Assembly (NCBI RefSeq): GCF_900102485.1
Contig: NZ_FNBX01000013.1
Span: forward strand, 7,954-71,953
Direction of reading: 5' to 3'
Length of the DNA: 64,000 nt
Source: Desulfovibrio legallii
Lineage (GTDB): Bacteria; Desulfobacterota; Desulfovibrionia; Desulfovibrionales; Desulfovibrionaceae
This document shows positions 7,828 through 14,572 of the stretch, piece after piece. The notes beneath the pieces are model-generated. The model did no database searches. It worked only from the letters and a program-made list of their open reading frames with translations, and had not been told where the DNA came from. Made by a program: the position numbers and the translations under genes. Each line of letters opens with the position of its first letter. The first letter of the stretch is position 1.

Positions 7828-10008
7828 ATGGCCGCCCAAAATTCCACTGCAAATACTGAAGAAATCATCGACCTCACCGAGCTGATCGAAAAAGGCGTTG
7901 TGCCGGAAAACGGCCCGGAAGGGGCCGCGCAGGCCCGCAAGCCCGCGCCGCACGCCCATGAGGCCGACGACCTGGAGGCCCATATGCGCGGCCTGAACGA
8001 TCCGACCTTGCCGGCTGAAGCCGCCATCGACGATCTGCTGGCCCAGATGGAGGCCCACACGGAGGATACGCCCTCCGTGGCGGCGGGCGGTCCGCCCCCG
8101 GATCACCTCGTGGATCCCGATGAAAAACTGGATATGCCCGGCCTGGGCGATGTGGACCATCTGCTCCAGTCCCTGGACATGCCGCCCCAGCCGCCGCAGG
8201 AGGCCGACGCCCCCGGCGCGGCCAGCGCGGCTCCGGCCGCGGAGGGCCAGGACGCGGACAGCCTTATGGCCGTGGACGCCATGCTGGACTCCATGCACGG
8301 CCAGCCTTCCGGCGCGCCCGCAGGGCAGGCCCCTGACGCGGCGGCGCCGCAAGCGGCAATGCCCGACCTGGACGACCTGCTGGCCGCCGGAGCGGCCGGA
8401 TCTGCCCCCGGCGTGCCGGGCGACCTCTCGGATCTGCTGGAAGAGGCCCTGTCTCCGGAAGGCCCGGCCTCTCCCGCGCCGTCTGCCCCCGCGCCCGCGG
8501 CTTCGACTGCTGCGGCCCCCGCGCCGGTCGCATCCCCCGCCGCCACTATTTCCGCGGGCGAGCTGGACGACCTGCTGGCCGCCGCCGCTGACGACATGGC
8601 GGCCGCCCCGTCGCCCGTCGTTCCGGCAGATGCCGTCCCGTCGCCCGCTGCACAAACGCCCGTTGCGCCCCCTGCCACCGCACAGGCGGACCCCATGGCG
8701 GATCTGGACGCGCTGCTGGCCGAGGCCGCCGCGCCTGCTCCGGAAGCCGCCGCGGCCGCCGCGCCCGGACAGGGCGCGGACCAGCCCCTGCCCCCCCAGG
8801 AGGAAATCCGGCCTGAGGCGCAGGCTGCGGACCTGACGGCAGACCAGGGGGCTGGCCTGGATCTGGATGCGCTCTTGGCCGAGGCCGCCGCGCACCTGGA
8901 CGCCGCCTCTCCGGCCGCCGCGCCCGCGGCGACGGAACCGGCAGCGTCGCCCGCCGCGCAGGAATCTGTAATGCAGGAGCCCGCCGTGGCACCGGAGCCC
9001 GCGGCAACGGCAGCGCAGCCGCAGGCAGCGGCCCCGGCTGCGCCGGAACTGCCCGCCGCCGCGCCCGCGGCGGATGCGTTTGCCGCAGCGGAGGAACTGC
9101 CCGCCGCTGCAGCCCCGGCGGATGTGTCCGCCGGGGAGAAGGATCTGCCCGTGCCGGAGGCGGAAGCGCCCTTGCCCGCCGTGGAAGCGGCAACACTGCT
9201 CCCTGAACCGGAATCCGCGCCGACGGAACAACCGGCGGCCCCGGCTGCTCCGGATTCCACGGCCGCATTGTCGGGCGCGCCCGCCGCCGCGCCGTCCCTG
9301 GCGGCGGAAGAGGCGCAAGCCGTGCCGGAAGCTGCGGACCAGACGCAGGAAGTCTCACCGCCCCCGCCTGTGGGCGCCGAAGCCGCCGTTGTGGCCGTGG
9401 CCGCTACCCAGGCGGCGGAAGCCTCGGCCCATGCGGCGGAGGCTTTTGAGCAGGCTTTTTCGGCCTCTTCCCGCGCCGCGGAAGCCGCGGAAGCCGCCGC
9501 GGCCCTGGCCCAGCGCCTGGAGCAGTGCGAAGCGGCCCTTCAGGCCGCGCAGGAGCGCCTGGCCGCCCTGGAAGCGGCGGCGCAGCAGGCCCCGGTCGGT
9601 CTGGGCGAAGAACAGGTCGCGGCCCTGCTGGACGAGCGGCTGGCCGCGCAGGCTCCTGCGCTCACGGAAGGACAGGTCCGCGCCTTGCTGGTCGAGCGCC
9701 TGGCGGCCCTCAGGATGGAACAGCCCGCTCCGCTGACCGAGGCGCAGGTGAACGCGCTTCTGGACGCCCGTCTGGCCGCAACGCCGCAGGCCGCGGCATT
9801 GACCGCAGCGCAGGCCGACGCCCTGCTGGACGAACGTCTGGCCCCGCTGACGGCTTCCCTGCGCGGGGTCGACGCCCGGCTGGACGCCCTGGAGCGGCGG
9901 CTGGACGCGCTGGAGCCCCAGTTCAACGAGCGGGTGGAAAAGGCCGCCGCGGCTGCGGCCGCGCGCATTTTGCGCGAAGAGATTGCCCGCCTGCTGGCCG
10001 AGGCCTGA
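7828..10008 (+). CDS. Ala/Pro-rich repeat protein with coiled-coil C-terminus, function unknown
   Basis: About 726 residues, over a third Ala, with much Pro and Glu. The N-terminus (MAAQNSTANTEEIIDLTELI) is acidic and ordered-looking. A short motif of the form (D/E)LD-x-LLA recurs at least five times between 8360 and 8890 in disordered Ala/Pro sequence. Near the C-terminus a second repeat, roughly (E/A)xQVxALLDERLAA, occurs four times (9610-9840), followed by a coiled coil. There is no signal peptide or membrane helix. The start at 7828 has GAGG at good spacing; ATG 7816, four codons earlier, is possible. Cytoplasmic scaffold or localisation roles are conceivable but not shown. Confidence 0.75.
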   Translation: MAAQNSTANTEEIIDLTELIEKGVVPENGPEGAAQARKPAPHAHEADDLEAHMRGLNDPTLPAEAAIDDLLAQMEAHTEDTPSVAAGGPPPDHLVDPDEKLDMPGLGDVDHLLQSLDMPPQPPQEADAPGAASAAPAAEGQDADSLMAVDAMLDSMHGQPSGAPAGQAPDAAAPQAAMPDLDDLLAAGAAGSAPGVPGDLSDLLEEALSPEGPASPAPSAPAPAASTAAAPAPVASPAATISAGELDDLLAAAADDMAAAPSPVVPADAVPSPAAQTPVAPPATAQADPMADLDALLAEAAAPAPEAAAAAAPGQGADQPLPPQEEIRPEAQAADLTADQGAGLDLDALLAEAAAHLDAASPAAAPAATEPAASPAAQESVMQEPAVAPEPAATAAQPQAAAPAAPELPAAAPAADAFAAAEELPAAAAPADVSAGEKDLPVPEAEAPLPAVEAATLLPEPESAPTEQPAAPAAPDSTAALSGAPAAAPSLAAEEAQAVPEAADQTQEVSPPPPVGAEAAVVAVAATQAAEASAHAAEAFEQAFSASSRAAEAAEAAAALAQRLEQCEAALQAAQERLAALEAAAQQAPVGLGEEQVAALLDERLAAQAPALTEGQVRALLVERLAALRMEQPAPLTEAQVNALLDARLAATPQAAALTAAQADALLDERLAPLTASLRGVDARLDALERRLDALEPQFNERVEKAAAAAAARILREEIARLLAEA

Positions 10009-10032
10009 GGGCGCGGCGGCGGAGCGGGCGCG

Positions 10033-10059
10033 CCGCCCGGCCTTGCCAAGGTCGGGCGG
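10033..10059 (+). terminator. Hairpin after the Ala-rich protein gene
   Basis: A 12-bp stem (CCGCCCGGCCTT / AAGGTCGGGCGG, loop GCC) begins 25 bp after the stop codon. No T-run follows, so an intrinsic terminator is uncertain. Confidence 0.4.
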
Positions 10060-10187
10060 AACGCATATGCTCCAGCGCGTTCCGGCGCATTTTTGTCGCG
10101 CGAGCGTTTTTTTGCACAAAAGGGCGGGGGCTTGTGTTTCCGTTCTTTTACCCGTCCAGGCAATACCCGTTGTGGGTCTCGGCCATT

Positions 10188-10208
10188 CCCCGGAGGACGG
10201 GGTTTTTT
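10188..10208 (+). terminator. Small GC hairpin followed by six T
   Basis: CCCCG-GAGGA-CGGGG followed by TTTTTT, 36 bp before the small gene at 10244. It could end a transcript from upstream or act as a leader attenuator for the menaquinone genes. The rest of 10009-10243 shows nothing else I can support. Confidence 0.45.
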
Positions 10209-10243
10209 CCGGCGCGCCCCGTGGGGCCGTAAGCCGAGGTGGT

Positions 10244-10420
10244 ATGGACAAGGATCGCAAGGAAGCCCTGCAGGTGGCCAAAGAGCTGACCGCCAAATTC
10301 ATTGAGACGCGCACCGTTTCGCCCGGCAATTTTGCCGAGGTCTTTCCGGCGGTTTATAAGGTGGTCTGCGCCGCCATTGGTGTGGATGCCGGCCCGGACA
10401 ACGGCGGGAAACGGGCGTGA
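10244..10420 (+). CDS. Small conserved-looking protein preceding ubiE/menG
   Basis: 58 residues, MDKDRKEALQVAKELTAKF..., with GAGGTGGT just upstream as ribosome-binding site. Its stop overlaps the GTG start of the methyltransferase gene (GTGA), so it is co-translated with it. The predicted fold is two or three helices; the pattern (A-K-E-x-x-x-K-F-I-E...VSP-x-x-F) faintly recalls the N-terminus of MucR-like proteins, but the zinc-finger part is absent. I do not assign a function. Confidence 0.65.
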   Translation: MDKDRKEALQVAKELTAKFIETRTVSPGNFAEVFPAVYKVVCAAIGVDAGPDNGGKRA

Positions 10421-11175
10421 GCGGCGCGTATCCTCACGAAGCGCGCGGCGGCGATCCGCGCGGGGCTGCCCCCGGCACGCCGCACGATGCGGCCGTGGCC
10501 GGCATGTTCGGCCGCATTGTGCCCTTCTACGATCTGCTCAACCGGGTGCTCAGCCTGGGGCTTGACCGCTACTGGCGGCATGTGCTGGCGCGCAACGTGC
10601 GCCTGGGCGCAACGGGTTTGGTCCTGGACCTGGCCGCGGGCACCCTGGACGTGGCCCTGGCCGTGCGCCGCCGCTATCCCGGGGCCTGCGTGCCGGCCAT
10701 GGATTTCTGCCCGCCCATGCTGGCGCGGGGCCGCCGCAAGCTCCGCGGGGCCGACGCCCGCAACATCCTGCCCGTGGCTGCCGACGCCAAGCGTCTGCCC
10801 CTGCCGGATTCCTGCGTGGACTGCGTGACCATGGCCTTCGGCATTCGCAACATCCTGCCGCGCGAGCGGGCTTTTGCCGAGATGCTGCGCGTGCTCCGGC
10901 CCGGAGGGCGGGTCTGCATTCTGGAGTTCGGGTCCGGGCGGGAACGTATCTGGGGCGGCCTGTACAATCTGTACCTCAACCGCGTGCTGCCGCGCGTGGG
11001 GCGGATTTTTTCCAAAGATCCCGCCGCGTATGCCTATCTGGCCGCCACCATCCGCCAGTTTCCCCCGGCAGCGGCCCTGGAGCGCGAGCTGCGCGACGCG
11101 GGCTTTGCCCGCGCCTGGCACGAAAAGCTCACCTCAGGCATCGTCTGTCTGCATGTGGGCGAAAAAGGACGTTAA
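10417..11175 (+). CDS. ubiE: UbiE/MenG-family demethylmenaquinone C-methyltransferase
   Basis: 252 residues. Family signatures are visible: VAGMFGRIVPFYDLLNR near the N-terminus, the SAM-binding VLDLAAGTLDVAL (near 70), and DCVTMAFGIRN with LRPGGRVCILEFG. These are the UbiE family motifs. In this anaerobe the substrate is presumably demethylmenaquinone, since mqnB and a polyprenyl synthase follow. It uses a GTG start overlapping the preceding small gene. Cytoplasmic, membrane-associated action is expected. Confidence 0.9.
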   Translation: MSGAYPHEARGGDPRGAAPGTPHDAAVAGMFGRIVPFYDLLNRVLSLGLDRYWRHVLARNVRLGATGLVLDLAAGTLDVALAVRRRYPGACVPAMDFCPPMLARGRRKLRGADARNILPVAADAKRLPLPDSCVDCVTMAFGIRNILPRERAFAEMLRVLRPGGRVCILEFGSGRERIWGGLYNLYLNRVLPRVGRIFSKDPAAYAYLAATIRQFPPAAALERELRDAGFARAWHEKLTSGIVCLHVGEKGR

Positions 11176-11366
11176 CGCGCCAGGGCCGTCAGCAGCAGGC
11201 CCACGGCCACGGCGGCCAGGCCTGCGGCGCGCAGTCGGCTTTCGGGCTGGCTCATGAGCGTGCGCAGGGCGCGGCGCATGCCGCCGGGAAACAGCGCCCA
11301 GCACAGGCCTTCCAGCACAATGGCCAGGCCCAGGGCGCGCAGAAAAAGGGCAAAATCAAACCGCAT
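11172..11366 (-). CDS. DUF2065 (YjeT-type) small membrane protein
   Basis: 64 residues: two hydrophobic helices (residues ~6-26 and ~46-63) separated by an FPGGMRRALRTL-type loop, matching the DUF2065/YjeT family of short inner-membrane proteins of unknown role. The ATG at 11366 has GGAAG at good spacing. It is convergent with ubiE, the stop codons overlapping by 3 bp, and divergent from the dehydrogenase gene at 11412. Confidence 0.75.
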   Translation of the reverse strand: MRFDFALFLRALGLAIVLEGLCWALFPGGMRRALRTLMSQPESRLRAAGLAAVAVGLLLTALAR

Positions 11367-11411
11367 GCTTCCGTGGTGACGGAAAAGCGCGGATTTGTAA
11401 AGGACCGCACT

Positions 11412-12725
11412 ATGGTGACATTCGAGGATCTTTGCGCGGGCAGGGCCACCCTGGCCGTGGTGGGCCTGGGCTATGTGGGCCTGCCCTTGGCCGTGGCCTT
11501 TTCCCGCCACATGCCCGTGCTGGGCTATGACTGCAGCTCCCGGCGCATTGCCGAGCTCAAGGCGGGCCGCGACCACACCCGCGAGGTGGACCACGAGCGC
11601 CTGGCCGCCGCCGCAGTGCGCTATTCCGCCGATCCCGCCGACCTGCGCCAGGCCGACGTGGTGGTGGTGGCCGTGCCCACGCCCATCGACACCCACCGCT
11701 CGCCCGACCTGACCCCCGTGGTGGGGGCCAGCGCCACCGTGGGGCAGAACCTGCGCCCCGGCTGCGTGGTGGTCTACGAATCCACGGTCTACCCCGGCCT
11801 GACCGAGGAGATCTGCGTGCCCATCCTGGAGCGGGAATCCGGCCTCAAACTGGGGCGGGACTTTACCGTGGGCTACTCGCCGGAGCGCATCAACCCCGGC
11901 GACAAAGTCCACACCGTGGAGACGATCGTCAAGATCGTTTCCGGTTCGGACGCGGCCACCGCCGATCTGCTGGAAAAACTCTACGGCTCCGTGGTGCGGG
12001 CGGGCACCCACCGCGCCTCCAGCATCAAGGTGGCCGAGGCCGCCAAGGTCATTGAAAATACCCAGCGCGACCTCAACATTGCCCTCATGAACGAGCTGGC
12101 CCTCATTTTCGACCGCATAGGCATCGACACCCTGGAGGTGCTGGAAGCCGCGGGCAGCAAGTGGAACTTCCTGCCTTTCCGTCCCGGCCTGGTGGGCGGG
12201 CACTGCATCGGCGTGGACCCCTACTACCTCACCTATAAGGCCGAGGAGCTGGGCTTCCACCCTGAGGTCATCCTGGCCGGCCGCCGCATCAACGACAATA
12301 TGGGCAAGTATGTGGCCGAATGCGCGGTAAAGCGGCTCATCAGGAGCGGCCGGGTCATCAGCGGCGCGCGCGTGGGCATCCTGGGCTTCACTTTCAAGGA
12401 AAACGTGCCCGATCTGCGCAACACCCGCGTGGTGGACGTGGTGCGCGAGCTGGCGGACTACGGCGTTACCGTGCTGGTGAGCGACGCCGAGGCCGACCCG
12501 GAAGAAGCCCTGCGCGAATACGGCCAGACCCTGCTGCCGCAGGAGGCCCTGTGCGATCTGGACGGCCTTATCCTGGCCGTGGGGCACAAGGCCTATGCCG
12601 GGTTGACCCCCGCCGCCGTGAAAAGCCTTTTTGCCGCGCCGGACAACGCCGTGGTTCTGGACGTGAAGTCCTTTTTCGACGCCGCGGCCATGCGCGCCGC
12701 GGGCATAGACTACTGGAGGCTGTAG
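11412..12725 (+). CDS. UDP-sugar (nucleotide-sugar) dehydrogenase, TviB/WecC-like
   Basis: 437 residues. The Rossmann motif GLGYVGLPLAVAF is near residue 18, and the catalytic segment GGHCIGVDPYYLTYKA (near 260) has the active Cys. An ESTVYPG segment and the C-terminal GFTFKENVPDLRNTRV complete the UDP-glucose/GDP-mannose dehydrogenase family. The closest type appears to be UDP-HexNAc dehydrogenase (TviB/WbpO-like), which makes uronic acids for O-antigen or capsule. AAAGGA precedes the ATG at 11412. It sits between menaquinone genes without an obvious pathway link. Confidence 0.88.
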   Translation: MVTFEDLCAGRATLAVVGLGYVGLPLAVAFSRHMPVLGYDCSSRRIAELKAGRDHTREVDHERLAAAAVRYSADPADLRQADVVVVAVPTPIDTHRSPDLTPVVGASATVGQNLRPGCVVVYESTVYPGLTEEICVPILERESGLKLGRDFTVGYSPERINPGDKVHTVETIVKIVSGSDAATADLLEKLYGSVVRAGTHRASSIKVAEAAKVIENTQRDLNIALMNELALIFDRIGIDTLEVLEAAGSKWNFLPFRPGLVGGHCIGVDPYYLTYKAEELGFHPEVILAGRRINDNMGKYVAECAVKRLIRSGRVISGARVGILGFTFKENVPDLRNTRVVDVVRELADYGVTVLVSDAEADPEEALREYGQTLLPQEALCDLDGLILAVGHKAYAGLTPAAVKSLFAAPDNAVVLDVKSFFDAAAMRAAGIDYWRL

Positions 12726-12729
12726 CCAC

Positions 12730-13482
12730 GTGACCCTGCTGCTCTGCGCCGCCACGGCCCGTGAACTGGCGGGCCTTGCGCCGGGCTTTGCCCCGCCGGG
12801 GCTGCCGCCCCTGGAGCGCACGGGCGCGGGGGCAGCTGCCGCCCCTTGGCCGGAAATGCGCCTCTGGCCTCTGCCGTTGCGGCGCGGCCGCGCCCTGTGC
12901 TGCCTTACGGGCGTGGGGCCGCTCAACGCGGCGCTGGCCCTGGGCCTGGCCCTGGAACGGGCCGCGGCCGAGGGCACGCCCATAAGCGCGGTGTGCAACG
13001 CCGGGCTTGCCGGGGCCTTTGACCTTGCGGCCGCGCCTTTGCGTTCGCTCTGGCTGGTGCGGGAAGAAATCTGGCCGGAATACGGCCTTAACGACGGCCG
13101 CTCCGTGGTGGCCGGGGCTTTTGGCTTTCCTCTCTGGCAGCCGCCTGAGGGCGCGCCCGTGCGCGACCGCCTGCCCCTGGCCGGAGCGGACGCCCTGGGC
13201 ACGGGGGCGGAGGCGGCGGTTTTTCCGTCCTGCCGCTCCGTGACCGTGGCAGGGGTGACGGCCAGCCACGAGCGGGCGGCCGGCTTGCGCCAAAGCTATG
13301 GCGCGGAGCTGGAGAATATGGAAGGCTTTGCCGTGGCCTATGCCTGCGCCCGCGCGGGCCTGCCCTGCGTGGAGGCGCGCTGCGTTTCCAACAAGGCGGG
13401 GCCCCGCGCCGGGGATGAAAAAGATTTTGCGGGAGCCCTGCGCGCCCTGGCCCAGGTGCTGCCCGCCCTCAACTGCAACTGA
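12730..13482 (+). CDS. mqnB: Futalosine hydrolase MqnB
   Basis: 250 residues of the nucleoside phosphorylase/MTA-SAH nucleosidase fold. Visible landmarks are LTGVGPLNAALALG near residue 60, CNAGLAGAF near 93, and the C-terminal ELENMEGFAVAYAC with RCVSNKAGPR, which together fit MqnB. It releases hypoxanthine from futalosine in the alternative menaquinone pathway. GTG start, 4 bp after the dehydrogenase stop. The upstream methyltransferase and downstream prenyl synthase support a menaquinone role over a general MTA/SAH nucleosidase. Confidence 0.85.
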   Translation: MTLLLCAATARELAGLAPGFAPPGLPPLERTGAGAAAAPWPEMRLWPLPLRRGRALCCLTGVGPLNAALALGLALERAAAEGTPISAVCNAGLAGAFDLAAAPLRSLWLVREEIWPEYGLNDGRSVVAGAFGFPLWQPPEGAPVRDRLPLAGADALGTGAEAAVFPSCRSVTVAGVTASHERAAGLRQSYGAELENMEGFAVAYACARAGLPCVEARCVSNKAGPRAGDEKDFAGALRALAQVLPALNCN

Positions 13483-13490
13483 GTAGCGTC

Positions 13491-14456
13491 ATGATCCAAC
13501 TGAAAGCGCGTCTGGCCCTGGAACTGCCCGCCATCAACCGGGCCCTGGGCCGGGCGGTGGAAACCCTGCCCGCGTCCGTGCGCCCTGTGGCCCGGCACAT
13601 TTTCGACGCCGGGGGCAAACGCCTGCGGCCTGTGCTTACCGTGCTTACGGCGCGGCTTCTGGGCTGCAGGCGGGACGACCTGCAAGACCTGGCCGTGACT
13701 CTGGAAATGCTCCACGCCGCCACCCTGCTGCACGACGACGTGCTGGACAATGCCGTGAGCCGTCGGGGCCAGCCCGCCGCCCACACAGTCTATGACGTGG
13801 GCACGGTCATTCTGGCCGGGGACGCCCTGCTGGCCGGGGCCAACGCCATGGTGGCGGGCTATGGCGACACGCGCCTGACGCGCTGTTTTTCTGAGGCCAC
13901 CAGCCGCACGGCCGCGGGCGAGATTCTGGAAATCGAGGCCCAGGGCCGGGTGGACGTGGGCGCGGCGGAGTATGAGGAAATTATCCGCGGCAAGACGGCC
14001 TGGCTCATCCGCGCCTCCTGCGAGATGGGCGCGCTGGCCGCCGGGGCCGAGGCCCCTCTGGCGGCGGCGGCCGCAGCCTACGGCGAAAACTTGGGCATGG
14101 CCTTCCAGATGGTGGACGACGCCCTGGACTTCGCCCCGGAGAGCGTCACCGGCAAGCCCACGGGCGGCGACGTGCGCGAAGGCAAGCTCACCCCGCCCCT
14201 GCGCCTTTACCGCGAAAGTTTGGCGGAAACGGAACGCGCCGCCTTTGACGCGGCCTTCTGCACGAGCCTGATGACGGAGGATGACGCCGCCGCCATTGCC
14301 GCGCGCATCCGCGAGGCGGGTTTTGACGCCCAGGTGCGCTGCCAGGCCGAAGGCTTTCTCCATGCGGCCCGCGAGGCCCTGCACGCCCTGCCGGATCGGC
14401 CGGAGCGCGGCCTGCTGCTGCAGATGGCCGACTATGTGCGGGACAGAAAAAAGTAG
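13491..14456 (+). CDS. Trans-polyprenyl diphosphate synthase (quinone side chain)
   Basis: 321 residues. Both Asp-rich motifs are present in the long-chain prenyl synthase style: LLHDDVLDNAVSRRG near residue 80 and FQMVDDALDF near 205. GGKRLRPVLTVL near 40 binds isopentenyl diphosphate. It should build the menaquinone isoprenoid tail. The start follows mqnB by 8 bp. Chain length (hepta- or octaprenyl) cannot be read from the sequence. Confidence 0.9.
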   Translation: MIQLKARLALELPAINRALGRAVETLPASVRPVARHIFDAGGKRLRPVLTVLTARLLGCRRDDLQDLAVTLEMLHAATLLHDDVLDNAVSRRGQPAAHTVYDVGTVILAGDALLAGANAMVAGYGDTRLTRCFSEATSRTAAGEILEIEAQGRVDVGAAEYEEIIRGKTAWLIRASCEMGALAAGAEAPLAAAAAAYGENLGMAFQMVDDALDFAPESVTGKPTGGDVREGKLTPPLRLYRESLAETERAAFDAAFCTSLMTEDDAAAIAARIREAGFDAQVRCQAEGFLHAAREALHALPDRPERGLLLQMADYVRDRKK

Positions 14457-14572
14457 GCCGGGCCCAATTTTTGCGGGGCTGCCTCCGGCGGCCGGGGGGC
14501 CGTGCCCCCTTGCCCCCTTCCCCGCAACACGCATCCAACAATTCTTTTCCTGCATTCACGAGGAAGCGAGCC

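Noticed and set aside
7588..9318. Arg/Gly-rich minus-strand frame opposite the Ala-rich protein
   Set aside because: Repeat-driven shadow; the plus-strand frame has a ribosome-binding site, an ordered N-terminus and a coiled coil.
11367..13202. Upstream extension of the DUF2065 gene on the minus strand
   Set aside because: It is antisense to the sugar dehydrogenase and mqnB; only the last 64 codons match a family and have their own start site.
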